A DNA stretch of 64,000 nucleotides. Origin: CALJFL01 sp039964455 (lineage in GTDB: Bacteria > Pseudomonadota > Gammaproteobacteria > Pseudomonadales > Halieaceae). The position numbers and the translations under genes are program-made. Positions 1-8,596 of this stretch are shown piece by piece (position 1 is the stretch's first letter; every line of letters starts with the position of its first letter). The DNA lies in NCBI GenBank assembly GCA_039964455.1, contig JBDVXK010000010.1, forward strand, positions 124,001 through 188,000. Reading direction: 5' to 3'. The notes under the pieces are model-generated. The model was given only the letters and a program-made list of their open reading frames with translations, was not told the DNA's origin and searched no databases.

Positions 1-544
1 CGGGGCAGACACAGTTGATGCGCACACCGGTGGTAGCCAGCTCTATTGCCATATCCTTGGTGAATACTACCAGCCCGCCCTTGGCGCTTCCGTACGCGGT
101 TGATAAAGGGAAGCCCACGATTCCATTCAGCGATGAAATATTGATAACACTCCCGACCCCAGCTTGCACCATGGGCGGGACGAAATGTTTGCACATCAAC
201 CAGGGACCCTTAAGGTCCGTGTTGAGTACCCGGTCCCACTCGTCCTCGGTTGTCTCGTCATAAGTTTGATTCAGTTCACTACCAGCATTGTTAACGAGAA
301 CATCAACACGACTCCATCGCCTATACGCGGCTTCTGCTGCTGCCTTAACCTCGGATTCACTGGTAACGTCACAATGCTGAGTGGTCGCGGCGATGCCCAG
401 CTCTGCGGCAAGCGTGTCTGCAGCCGCCATATCGATGTCGAGGATCAACACTTCCGCACCCTCCGCAACAAAGCGCCTTGCCGTCGCCGCGCCTATGCCA
501 CTTGAGCCTCCGGTTATTACGCAGTTCAGTCCCTGTAATCTCAT
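1..544 (-). CDS. SDR family oxidoreductase (3' part beyond window)
   Basis: A short-chain dehydrogenase/reductase that enters from the left edge; its C-terminus is missing. Translation from the ATG at 544 begins MRLQGLNCVITGGSSGIG, which carries the TGxxxGxG cofactor loop. An acidic residue pair (LDID) at the end of beta-2 suggests NAD preference. The NNAG motif (residues ~85-88), the INISS strand with the catalytic Ser (~136), and the YGSAK catalytic Tyr/Lys (~152-156) are all present. The frame stays open for 181 codons to the edge. An AGAGG purine stretch lies just upstream of the start. The substrate cannot be told from sequence. Neighbours are not co-oriented tightly enough to define an operon. 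Confidence 0.9.
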   Translation of the reverse strand, partial: MRLQGLNCVITGGSSGIGAATARRFVAEGAEVLILDIDMAAADTLAAELGIAATTQHCDVTSESEVKAAAEAAYRRWSRVDVLVNNAGSELNQTYDETTEDEWDRVLNTDLKGPWLMCKHFVPPMVQAGVGSVINISSLNGIVGFPLSTAYGSAKGGLVVFTKDMAIELATTGVRINCVCP

Positions 545-702
545 TGATCCACCTCTCCATTTTTGCGGTTAAGAACAAGTCTCTTGCAAGACTTTTACTT
601 CGCTTGTGTTGGTCAGATTCTGGCAGAGGGGGTGAGATTTATCCATTTACCCGGAATACCTAGACGATTACCGCGAGATACGATGCACCCAATTTGAGCA
701 GA

Positions 703-2211
703 TTACTTACTAAAAGAATTGTCGACTGTGCCCTTGAAGCAATTCAGCACCCAGGGATAGCTGTCGGTAACGTAATAACCATACTGGCCGTCGATAGTCA
801 TTCCGTTACATTCGTCCAGATCACCAGCATCGGTAAACTCGAAGTCATCGATGTAGGTGCCATCATAGATGCCACCAGGGTCGTTCGCGCCATCGGGTCG
901 AGATCCAGCTCTCAATCTATATCCTGAGACGGCTTTGCGCATTGTTCTGGTTTGCGAATCGTAGAAGTAATTTCCATAGATGGGGAAACCGTCCGCAGCA
1001 AATCCGATCACGGGTGACCCGTTAGCGCCGGGATTATCGTCGAACATTGCGACAGGGTTGCCGTGGTAGTGGTACAACCCATTAGGTTGAGAATGCGCGT
1101 TATGCCCGTCGGTGCCGAAGCTGCTTTCCGAATACATTGGATCCAACAGCCAGCCGTCCTCAAGTGTACAGCCTATGGGGGTATTGCCCTCGGCGTCTGC
1201 TTGCGGCGATTGCGGGTCATAGCAACCCGCGGACAACAGATCCAGAGCAACGCCGTTAAGCATGATGGCATCGTAGTTGCGTTGACTCAGAGCGGTGACT
1301 GAATTTACCTGCTCTGGTAAGCGAGGAATCGTGACGGAAATCGACTGTTCACTTACCGTGGTAGCGAATCGACCATTAGCATCCTGAAAATCATGATTGG
1401 GAATGCCATTGGAACTCAGCGTGCAGCTTTCCTCGTCGTAGGTAATTTCGACATTGCTGACAAATTCCGTATCTTCCAGTACATCCCTGGCATCGGCGGT
1501 GTAGGACAATGCGTAGTAGCCGCAGTCGCCACTTGTGTCGACAAAAATGTCGTTGGTGATGTCGATTGCGCCTGGGTCGTAGTCAGATGTCAGAATTTCA
1601 CTGAGGGTAATCCCGCTGTCGTAGCGCGAGGCAACCCTTGCCCTGTTAGCGAGATTGGAGTCGATGAATAGAGAAAGATACTGAGGCTCCAACTCGTAAT
1701 CCAGTCGCAGCAGATCAAGGTAGTCGATGACACCGTCGGCCGCCTGAGGTGCCTCCGCCAAGAGTATAGTCGGGGCAAGTCCATCTAATGTTTCCCTAAC
1801 GATATCTTCCGGTGTATTTTCTACTTCGTGATAAATAGCGGTAGATAGCGGGTTGATTACAGCAAAGCCGCCTATTCTTGTTGCATCCACTAAGGTGAAC
1901 GCTTCTGGGAAAGTTACAAGATACTGACATTCCCCATCATCGCAGAGCTCTATGAGGTAAGGCGCGCCCGTGGTGGTGTCTAGATGTGGTATTTTTTGCA
2001 AAAGGTCGGAAAAGATAACAGATCCACGAAAGTAACCACCGAAGGTATCAAAGTCTTCACTCATGCGTGACGCGATAGGCTGCTCGCGATCCCCCCATGC
2101 ATACAAGTGGGCTTCTACATTGCCGTCATTGCGATTGCCTATGCAGGCTGATGTCAAAAGCAGCAGCGCTACCGCGGTGAAGATTTTGGGGTTGGAGGTG
2201 TTTAGCTGCAT
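703..2211 (-). CDS. YHYH-domain lipoprotein
   Basis: A 502-residue predicted lipoprotein. The N-terminus has a hydrophobic stretch (residues 10-20) ending in LTSAC, a lipobox with Cys23, so it should be lipid-anchored in the envelope. Near residue 380 the sequence GLYHYHGNP gives the signature of the YHYH domain family, followed by Gly/Asp-rich segments (DDNPGANGSPVIGFAADG and YDGTYIDDFEFTD) typical of that family. Several paired Cys residues suggest disulfides. YHYH proteins have no firm biochemical role; metal binding is often supposed. It stands alone, with about 160 bp on either side before the next genes. Confidence 0.8.
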   Translation of the reverse strand: MQLNTSNPKIFTAVALLLLTSACIGNRNDGNVEAHLYAWGDREQPIASRMSEDFDTFGGYFRGSVIFSDLLQKIPHLDTTTGAPYLIELCDDGECQYLVTFPEAFTLVDATRIGGFAVINPLSTAIYHEVENTPEDIVRETLDGLAPTILLAEAPQAADGVIDYLDLLRLDYELEPQYLSLFIDSNLANRARVASRYDSGITLSEILTSDYDPGAIDITNDIFVDTSGDCGYYALSYTADARDVLEDTEFVSNVEITYDEESCTLSSNGIPNHDFQDANGRFATTVSEQSISVTIPRLPEQVNSVTALSQRNYDAIMLNGVALDLLSAGCYDPQSPQADAEGNTPIGCTLEDGWLLDPMYSESSFGTDGHNAHSQPNGLYHYHGNPVAMFDDNPGANGSPVIGFAADGFPIYGNYFYDSQTRTMRKAVSGYRLRAGSRPDGANDPGGIYDGTYIDDFEFTDAGDLDECNGMTIDGQYGYYVTDSYPWVLNCFKGTVDNSFSK

Positions 2212-2376
2212 GGATGCCGATTTCGTTTATTGACTCGGCATGGATTAAAGCAGCGAAAGGGGCTAAATGGTGCAAAGAACTGTAAAGAATTGTACACACG
2301 CAACTGCCAGGTGCCGCTACTTCGTTTTTGCGAAGCCATTGCTGCAAGGCTCTCAAACCGAGATGCAGACCGCCGC

Positions 2377-2961
2377 TCAGCGTGTATAAGTCAATATTGA
2401 GCCGGTAAAGGGTTTCAGAAGACCGGCTACGTTCTCCGCATCTTCTTTCAGGGATGAAAAGCCGTAGTGTGACATTCTCTGGCTGAACTGGCCTTGCTGC
2501 TTCCGGCCTGGATCCACGACCACGACTTGGCAGCTTGGCCTCGCATGATTGTCGATAAAGCGCGCCAGGGCCGTTAACTGGTCGTGCTCGTAGAGGACAT
2601 CGCTTCCTATGATAAGGTCGAAGTCGCCGTGGGTACTCTTTTCTTCAGCCCAATTCGCGCGGAAGTAGGGTATCTCGGTATCTTCGTTAAGCCGTGTATT
2701 AGCAAGCAGGAAAGCTCCGGCCTCGGGGTGGTAGTCGGTTGCTGTAATATCCCCGCCTCTACGATTAATAAGCAGGCTGGACAGGGCAATTCCGCAGCCC
2801 AGCTCGAGTACGCGCTTACCCTTGATCTCGAAGTTGACCATTAAGCGCGCGAGTATCTGGCTGGAATCCCATACAACGCCAAAGAGGGCCCAGTTGGCAG
2901 AGGAAATTCCGAGTTCTAGAGCCTCGTTGTCGGGATCGTTGTATTGCTGAGTGTCGCGCAA
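2377..2961 (-). CDS. class I SAM methyltransferase (start disturbed)
   Basis: A small-molecule or protein-lysine type methyltransferase of the Nnt1/METTL-like group. The SAM-binding motif I is VLELGCGIALSSLL. It is followed by an acidic motif II region (ATDYHPEAG), a post-I DLIIGSDVLYE segment, and a C-terminal strand ending SILTYTR. The annotated start is a TTG at 2961, the only usual start codon in this frame. The frame upstream stays open back to about 3190 and reads like real protein (IQSPYSGPQVPLRFRYQ, then TYELGDQDIHLRAL), so the true N-terminus probably lies near 3060-3070. The ATG codons at 3064 and 3070 are in another frame. Either a one-base insertion or an unusual start codon is involved. 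Confidence 0.75.
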   Translation of the reverse strand: MRDTQQYNDPDNEALELGISSANWALFGVVWDSSQILARLMVNFEIKGKRVLELGCGIALSSLLINRRGGDITATDYHPEAGAFLLANTRLNEDTEIPYFRANWAEEKSTHGDFDLIIGSDVLYEHDQLTALARFIDNHARPSCQVVVVDPGRKQQGQFSQRMSHYGFSSLKEDAENVAGLLKPFTGSILTYTR

Positions 2962-3258
2962 AGCGCGCAGATGGATATCCTGATCACCGAGCTCATAGGT
3001 CTGGTAACGGAATCGGAGTGGAACTTGCGGACCACTGTAAGGTGACTGGATGTTGACCCTGCATTCGCATAAGTGTCTCTTGCAGGGTACCCCAGCGCCA
3101 GGTGCAAGTCGCCAAGTATTTGACCAGGTAACCTGACTTATACTGATAGCAGGGAACCTGTTCCCAATTACGACATCTGATCTACACTACTCATTGAACA
3201 GCAATTTAATGACAGAGAGCCTCAATGTGAGGACGAATTCAATAAAGGAGATTTAAAT

Positions 3259-3663
3259 ATGACCAAACTTACGGACGTGGAAGGCATCGGCGATACCTAT
3301 GCGGCAAAACTGGCAGAATGCGGTTGCGGCACGCAAGAAGCACTGCTTGAAATGGGCGGACAGCCCGCCGGCAGAAAGCAGTTGATCGCCGATACCGGAA
3401 TTAGCGACAAGCTGATCCTCAAGTGGATAAATCGTGCCGATCTGGCGCGCATAAAGGGTGTGGGTGGTGAATACGCCGATCTGTTGGAGGCTTCGGGAGT
3501 GGATACTGTGCCTGAGCTGGCCCAGCGCAATGCGGCAAATTTGCACGCTAAAATGGCAGAAGTAAATGAAGCCAAGAAGCTTGTTCGCGCAATGCCAGCG
3601 GAGAGTACGGTTTCTGGTTGGGTAGACCAGGCGAAGGGCCTGGACCGAGCCATTTCCTACTAA
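3259..3663 (+). CDS. DUF4332-type helix-hairpin-helix protein
   Basis: A 134-residue soluble protein. It shows two helix-hairpin-helix-like motifs: VEGIGDTYAAKLAECG near the N-terminus and IKGVGGEYADLLEASG around residues 75-90. This is the layout of the DUF4332 family, whose HhH pairs resemble non-specific DNA-binding modules. A strong ribosome site (AAAGGAG) precedes the ATG by 8 bp. The gene is convergent with the downstream P450 gene, and the two stop codons overlap. No enzymatic residues are apparent. DNA or nucleic-acid binding is the family-based guess only. Confidence 0.8.
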   Translation: MTKLTDVEGIGDTYAAKLAECGCGTQEALLEMGGQPAGRKQLIADTGISDKLILKWINRADLARIKGVGGEYADLLEASGVDTVPELAQRNAANLHAKMAEVNEAKKLVRAMPAESTVSGWVDQAKGLDRAISY

Positions 3664-4805
3664 GTTCGGATTGTGAGGGCGGCATACCCGCGAGCCCAGT
3701 GGGATAGCCGCCAGCGCGATTCTATGAGCTCGTAGTCGGGATACGCCGCAAGCAGTCGCGGGAAAAAAGCCCTGGCCTCTAGTCTGGCCAGGTGCTGGCC
3801 TATGCATTTATGAAGTCCGAAGCCCAGGGCAAGGTGATCCTTGTTGGGCCTTTCGATATCAAAGCGCTCGGGGTCCTCATAATGATCCGGGTCGTGATTG
3901 GCGGCGGCGAACATCAGGCTGATCTCGGAGCCGTTGGGTATTACTGTGCCGTGAAGCTTTAAATCCTGCGTCAGGCGGCGCGGCAAACCTTGCGCAGGGG
4001 GCTCAATGCGCAGCATTTCTTCAATGGCTCCGTCCAACAGCTCAGGGTGTTTGATCAGTTTTTCTCGCTGCTCAGGGAACTGGGCCAGTAGCCCGGTTCC
4101 GTTACCCAGCAGGTTTATAGTGGTATCCACGCCAGCAAAACCCAGGCAGTTGGCGAAGATAAGCGTCTCCTGCTCAGTCAACGCACCCTCCTTCTCCCTG
4201 CCAACCAGCCAGCTAAGGTGATCATTGCCGGGCTCGCGTCTTTTCTCTTCCAGTACCTGGCTTATTAGCATGGAGAAGTCGTCCAATACCTGCAGCGCTA
4301 TCTCGGCAGAGGCGTTCTCCTCGCCCTGTGGATCGACTCCCATCAGAATATTCCCAATCGCATGCCAGTGATCGGCCTCTGATTCCGGGAAGCCAAGAAA
4401 ACGCGTCATGAACAATTGCGGTAGGCGCAGAATAACCCTGTTATACAAATCTATTTCGCCGCCTGAGGGAAGTTCCGAAAGCAAGTCCTCGACAATTGAA
4501 TCAACGACAGGAGTGAGCCGCTCAATAACTCCGCGGGTAAACTCCGGCATAACGTCCTTGCGTATTGTGCTATGCAGTTCACCATCGGTGGTGGCAAGCG
4601 AGGGTATATAGCTGTGCCCGGTGTCACCGTTTAGTGTGCCATCCGGATGACGGAGCAATTGCCGAACGTCATCATAGCGGGTGATCATCCAGATATTGCG
4701 GCTGGCATCGAAGTACACTGGATGCTGTTGCCGCAATATCGCATAGCGCTCGTAGATTTCGTCGTGGTACTCAGCTGATTGGACATCAACGATTGCAGTC
4801 ATCAT
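3660..4805 (-). CDS. cytochrome P450
   Basis: A soluble bacterial class P450 of 381 residues, slightly short for the family but complete. The I-helix oxygen-activation motif AGVDTT is at residues 224-229 and the ExxR pair at 263-266. The heme ligand loop FGLHKCIG places Cys at 334. No membrane anchor is present, as expected for bacterial P450s that take electrons from a ferredoxin. No ferredoxin or reductase gene is adjacent. The substrate is unknown; the surrounding acyl-CoA dehydrogenases and sterol-desaturase-like gene make a lipid or terpenoid substrate plausible but unproven. The start is ATG at 4805, with a second Met immediately after. Confidence 0.95.
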   Translation of the reverse strand: MMTAIVDVQSAEYHDEIYERYAILRQQHPVYFDASRNIWMITRYDDVRQLLRHPDGTLNGDTGHSYIPSLATTDGELHSTIRKDVMPEFTRGVIERLTPVVDSIVEDLLSELPSGGEIDLYNRVILRLPQLFMTRFLGFPESEADHWHAIGNILMGVDPQGEENASAEIALQVLDDFSMLISQVLEEKRREPGNDHLSWLVGREKEGALTEQETLIFANCLGFAGVDTTINLLGNGTGLLAQFPEQREKLIKHPELLDGAIEEMLRIEPPAQGLPRRLTQDLKLHGTVIPNGSEISLMFAAANHDPDHYEDPERFDIERPNKDHLALGFGLHKCIGQHLARLEARAFFPRLLAAYPDYELIESRWRLSHWARGYAALTIRT

Positions 4806-4901
4806 GGCACTCCCAAAGCTGTTGTGGGCGGCGGCTAAGCAGCCGATTCTGCCAAATTATAGTAGACTGAATTTCGCTTAATGTAGAGGATAGTTGCAGA
4901 T

Positions 4902-5261
4902 ATGGAGTCACTTATAGAATGGTTGCCGCGCATAGGAGCCATATTAACTCTGTTGTTCGGTATTGTTGGTTTCTTTAAACCTCGGCTTATCACCGATGGT
5001 CAGCAGATAGCGTTGGAAAGCGCTATGGCTGTGTCTGAAGCGAGAGTCGTTTTTGGTGGATTGCATCTGGGAGGGGGGCTGATGGCGCTGGTGCTAGACC
5101 AACCGGTGATCTATCTGACTCTGGGCGTGGGCTGGGCATTTGGGCTGTTGGCGCGCTTCTACTCGATGCTTGCTGACAAGACTAGCCTCCAGCATTCAAT
5201 GCCAGGTATTGTTGTGGATTCGCTCATGGCCTTTTTGTTTCTCAGTGGAGCGATTCTCTAG
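4902..5261 (+). CDS. small DUF4345-like membrane protein
   Basis: A 119-residue protein with four predicted transmembrane helices (about residues 10-28, 48-66, 70-90 and 100-118). The arrangement, with an Arg following the second-helix region (SEARVVFGGLHLGGGL), resembles the DUF4345 integral membrane family. It has no catalytic motif. It is divergent from the P450 gene with about 100 bp between starts. A GC-rich hairpin follows about 35 bp after the stop. The function is unknown. Confidence 0.7.
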   Translation: MESLIEWLPRIGAILTLLFGIVGFFKPRLITDGQQIALESAMAVSEARVVFGGLHLGGGLMALVLDQPVIYLTLGVGWAFGLLARFYSMLADKTSLQHSMPGIVVDSLMAFLFLSGAIL

Positions 5262-5296
5262 GAACCTGTTTGGTCGGGTGTAAGTAGGCAATGTTT

Positions 5297-5319
5297 TGAG
5301 CGGCTTTCTTCGCCGCTCA
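5297..5319. terminator. candidate bidirectional hairpin terminator
   Basis: A perfect 8-bp inverted repeat, TGAGCGGC and GCCGCTCA, with a 7-nt loop, lies between the converging ends of the small membrane protein gene and the EthD-domain gene. A T-run precedes it (TTTTGAGC), but no clear T-run follows on either strand, so intrinsic termination is likely but not certain. Confidence 0.45.
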
Positions 5320-5355
5320 GCGCCAGGTCTTGTAAGCCGGGGTAGTCGAGACCTG

Positions 5356-5712
5356 TTATCCAAGCTCTGATTCGTATTCTTCCACGACATACGATCGCAT
5401 GAACCGCATGTCGAAAAGCTGCTGCTCATCGTCGTTAATCTCGCTGGCAATTTCCGGACGCTGCAGGTTCTCTGCACAGGCCTTGAATGTGGCCTCGTCT
5501 GGATACCAGACCTCCAGCACAACGTCATATTCCGGGTCGTAAAGCTCTCCGTCCCTGTCCGGCAGCGCGTTTACATAACGGCGAACATAGCGGCTAGCGA
5601 AGCCTTTCAGGTATTTTTCACCGATGAGACGGTGATTACCTTCGTAGTAGTCGCGAAACGCCTCGATCGTCATGCCGGGGCGCCTTTTCATGAGCATCAT
5701 TACTTTGATCAT
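5356..5712 (-). CDS. EthD domain-containing protein
   Basis: A 118-residue ferredoxin-fold (dimeric alpha-beta barrel) protein. The N-terminus MIKVMMLMKRRPGMTIEAF, followed by the YYEGNH segment, matches the EthD family pattern of an initial beta strand with a KR+PGxxxEEF helix. A second strand pair includes YDVVLEVWYPDEATF. EthD proteins accompany ether- or steroid-type catabolic oxidation systems; the biochemical role is unclear. The P450 is two genes away on the same strand, but an opposite-strand gene separates them, so this is only suggestive. Confidence 0.85.
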   Translation of the reverse strand: MIKVMMLMKRRPGMTIEAFRDYYEGNHRLIGEKYLKGFASRYVRRYVNALPDRDGELYDPEYDVVLEVWYPDEATFKACAENLQRPEIASEINDDEQQLFDMRFMRSYVVEEYESELG

Positions 5713-5801
5713 CTGTTTTATCTACGAGTTATCGTGATACCTGAATGTAGGTAGCCCTACAGGTATTGGCAAGCAGGGTGTCCGGCGATTGTACCCTCGG
5801 C

Positions 5802-6707
5802 TTAGCTGAGGGTGATGCCGGCACGCTGGCGAAGTGTTTTGGCCCTTTTGTCTTCACCGTCATGACTCCACCCGGGAGCATTCAACAGATAACCCAATTT
5901 GTCAGCCCACCTTGTCGCCCGTTGCAGGTCGTAGGCGATGGACTGGTACTCGATAGCGACAATGCGCACGGGGTTGTAGGTTTCAATATTTTTGGTGAGT
6001 CCATACACCACAGGCTCATCGGCAAGCTCCTCGCTGAAGGTGCCAAACAAGCGGTCCCAGACGATTAAAGTCCCGCCATGATTGCAATCAAGGTAACGGA
6101 TATTGGATGCATGATGCACCCGGTGGTGCGAGGGCGTATTGAATACGAACTCGATGATTGGGTGAAGTTTCCTCACGGCGCGGGTGTGGATCCAGAATTG
6201 GTAGAACAGGCTGATACTCATCATGGTGACTACCATCACGGGATCGAAACCCAGCAGTGGTAGCGGCAGCCAGAAAAAATACTTGTATACCCGCTCTCCA
6301 ACGCCCTGTCGCAACGCCGTGCCGTAATTCATGAACCTGGAAGAGTGATGATTGACGTGGCCTGCCCACATCAGTCGCACCTCATGGTTGGCGCGATGAA
6401 ACCAGTAATATATAAAATCATCCAGGAAAAACAACAGTAGCCAGCACCACCATTGCCGCCCAATCACGCCCTTCAGCGGACTGATATCGTAGAGCGCAAA
6501 CATCGCGAGGACACCGGCAATCTTGGGGACAATGTCGACCAGAACAGTGATAAACATAACGCCCATCGAGCCGAGAAAGTCATGCCACTCATACCAGGCG
6601 AGATTGCGACGCGCAGACATGCCGGCTTCGATTGCTGCAGCCAGCAAGAACAGCGGCAGTGCCAGCATTATCAGATCGTCGTTGAGCAGGTTCCAGACTC
6701 GGTCCAT
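5802..6707 (-). CDS. sterol desaturase / fatty acid hydroxylase family protein
   Basis: An integral-membrane di-iron oxygenase of the fatty acid hydroxylase superfamily, 301 residues from the ATG at 6707. This start is chosen because AAGGAC lies 6 bp upstream; longer in-frame forms from 6755 or 6851 lack a convincing ribosome site. Histidine clusters that bind the di-iron centre are clear: HRANHE, then HVNHH, and later HRVHH. Four or more hydrophobic helices precede and separate them. Family members hydroxylate or desaturate sterols, fatty acids or carotenoids in the cytoplasmic membrane. Substrate unknown here. Confidence 0.9.
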   Translation of the reverse strand: MDRVWNLLNDDLIMLALPLFLLAAAIEAGMSARRNLAWYEWHDFLGSMGVMFITVLVDIVPKIAGVLAMFALYDISPLKGVIGRQWWCWLLLFFLDDFIYYWFHRANHEVRLMWAGHVNHHSSRFMNYGTALRQGVGERVYKYFFWLPLPLLGFDPVMVVTMMSISLFYQFWIHTRAVRKLHPIIEFVFNTPSHHRVHHASNIRYLDCNHGGTLIVWDRLFGTFSEELADEPVVYGLTKNIETYNPVRIVAIEYQSIAYDLQRATRWADKLGYLLNAPGWSHDGEDKRAKTLRQRAGITLS

Positions 6708-6959
6708 TGTTTTGTCCTTATCAGAATCGGGGAAAATGGTAGCAGGTTCAGTCATCAACTGCAGAGTCTCGTTCACTGCCGCTTTGAGCAGGGCAGGTGC
6801 GACCATAGAGGATGGGACGATATCCTTGAGAGCGAGATATCCGGGCCACAAATGCCGCGAAAGCGCCTATACTTGAAGAACGCATTTTAATTAAAGCCAG
6901 GCGGCCCACCGGAAGTTGCAGGCTGCGAACATTCATCTTTTTTGAGGGAAGCCAATCTC

Positions 6960-8498
6960 ATGTCTATGTCGCGTATAAGCCAAGCCCTTTCTGGCGTATT
7001 TTTTACTCTCGCAAGCACCTTGAGCGCATTTAGCAGCGCCGCCGATAAACCGAATATTCTGGTGATCTGGGGAGACGATATCGGGATCTGGAATATAAGT
7101 CGGTATAGCATGGGTCAGATGGGCTACCAGACCCCAAACATAGACCGTATCGCGAACGAGGGGATGATATTCAGCGACTACTACGGCGAGCAGAGTTGCA
7201 CTGCCGGTCGCTCTGCCTTCATTACCGGCCAACACCCGGTTCGCACCGGCTTAACCAAGGTTGGCATACCGGGATCGGATTTAGGCTTGCAGCCTGAGGA
7301 TGCCACCCTCGCGGAGCTGCTCAGGCCCCACGGCTATACCAGCGGTCAATTTGGTAAGAACCACCTTGGTGACAAGGACGAGTTTCTGCCTACCAATCAT
7401 GGCTTTGATGAGTTCTTCGGCAATCTTTACCACCTCAATGCGGAAGAGATGCCGGAAGATCCGGATTATCCGAAGGACCCTGCATTCCAGAAACGATTTG
7501 GTCCCCGTGGCGTGATCCACAGCTTCGCCGACGGCAGTATTGAGGATAGCGGGCCATTGACGCGTAAACGGATGGAGACTGTCGATGAAGAGTTTCTGGG
7601 TGCGGCGCTCAAGTTTATCGACAAAGCGCATTCGGACGAAAAACCGTTTTTCGTCTGGTTTAACTCTACCCGCATGCACTACTACACGCATGTTAAAGAC
7701 TCCCAGTTGGGTGTCTCCGGTCAGGGCTTCTACAACGATGCGATGGTGGAGCACGACGGCCATGTAGGACAACTGCTTAACAAGGTCGATGAACTGGGGA
7801 TTGCCGATAACACAATTGTTATTTATTCAACTGATAACGGTCCACATTTCAATCAGTGGCCTGATGGCGCCATTACTCCTTTCCGCGGCGAGAAGAACAC
7901 CAATTGGGAGGGTGGATTCAGGGTGCCGGCAATGGTGCGATGGCCGGGTACTGTTAAGCCGGGCAGCATTAGTAATTCTGTAATGTCTCACCTTGACTGG
8001 GTCCCCACGCTGATGGCTGCGGTAGGAGATAGCGAGATCAAGTCAGACCTAAAAGCGGGTAAGCGAGTGGGCGGCAAGGAGTTCAAGGTCCACCTTGATG
8101 GCTACAATTTTATGCCGTATTTCAGCGGCAAGGAAGAGACCGCGCCACGTCGTGAATTCTTCTATTTCAGTGACGATGGCTTGTTGGTTTCGGCCAGGGT
8201 AGATGACTGGAAGCTGGTTTATGCAGAGCAGCGAGCTCAGCGTTTCGACGTGTGGCGCGATCCATTCCTGGTGTTGCGGATTCCGAAAGTATTCCATTTG
8301 CGTAGAGACCCCTTTGAGCGTGCGGACACAGACTCGAACAGCTACAACCTGTGGTGGGATAAAAAGATTGGCACTGCGCTGATGTTGGGTAATACCGCGG
8401 TGGGACAGTTTGTTCAATCCTTACAGCAATTCCCGCCGCGTCAGCGACCCGGTACCTTTACGGTTGATCGCATTCTTGAGGCGGTTTACGAAAAGTAG
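6960..8498 (+). CDS. secreted arylsulfatase (type I, Cys-type)
   Basis: A type I formylglycine sulfatase of 512 residues. An N-terminal Sec signal (residues 1-28, SAFSSAA then DKPN) indicates export to the periplasm or beyond. The metal-binding WGDD (Asp39/Asp40) is present, and the maturation motif C-T-A-G-R starts at Cys80, the residue converted to formylglycine. Later metal or sulfate-binding segments include STDNGPHFNQWPDG and FRGEKNTNWEGG. The start at 6960 is preferred because GAGGGA lies 10 bp upstream. A formylglycine-generating enzyme or anSME is not in this window, so maturation must rely on a gene elsewhere. Confidence 0.95.
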   Translation: MSMSRISQALSGVFFTLASTLSAFSSAADKPNILVIWGDDIGIWNISRYSMGQMGYQTPNIDRIANEGMIFSDYYGEQSCTAGRSAFITGQHPVRTGLTKVGIPGSDLGLQPEDATLAELLRPHGYTSGQFGKNHLGDKDEFLPTNHGFDEFFGNLYHLNAEEMPEDPDYPKDPAFQKRFGPRGVIHSFADGSIEDSGPLTRKRMETVDEEFLGAALKFIDKAHSDEKPFFVWFNSTRMHYYTHVKDSQLGVSGQGFYNDAMVEHDGHVGQLLNKVDELGIADNTIVIYSTDNGPHFNQWPDGAITPFRGEKNTNWEGGFRVPAMVRWPGTVKPGSISNSVMSHLDWVPTLMAAVGDSEIKSDLKAGKRVGGKEFKVHLDGYNFMPYFSGKEETAPRREFFYFSDDGLLVSARVDDWKLVYAEQRAQRFDVWRDPFLVLRIPKVFHLRRDPFERADTDSNSYNLWWDKKIGTALMLGNTAVGQFVQSLQQFPPRQRPGTFTVDRILEAVYEK

Positions 8499-8596
8499 GG
8501 TGTGCCGATGGGCATCCGTAGTGGTTTGTCACACTAAGCTGAAATTCCGAATTTGAGCCCGGTGTTGCCACCGTATAGTTGGTGTAAGGAGTAATT

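Noticed and set aside
369..578. 69-codon reading frame over the start of the partial SDR
   Set aside because: The overlapping SDR frame on the same strand has all family motifs; this one has none.
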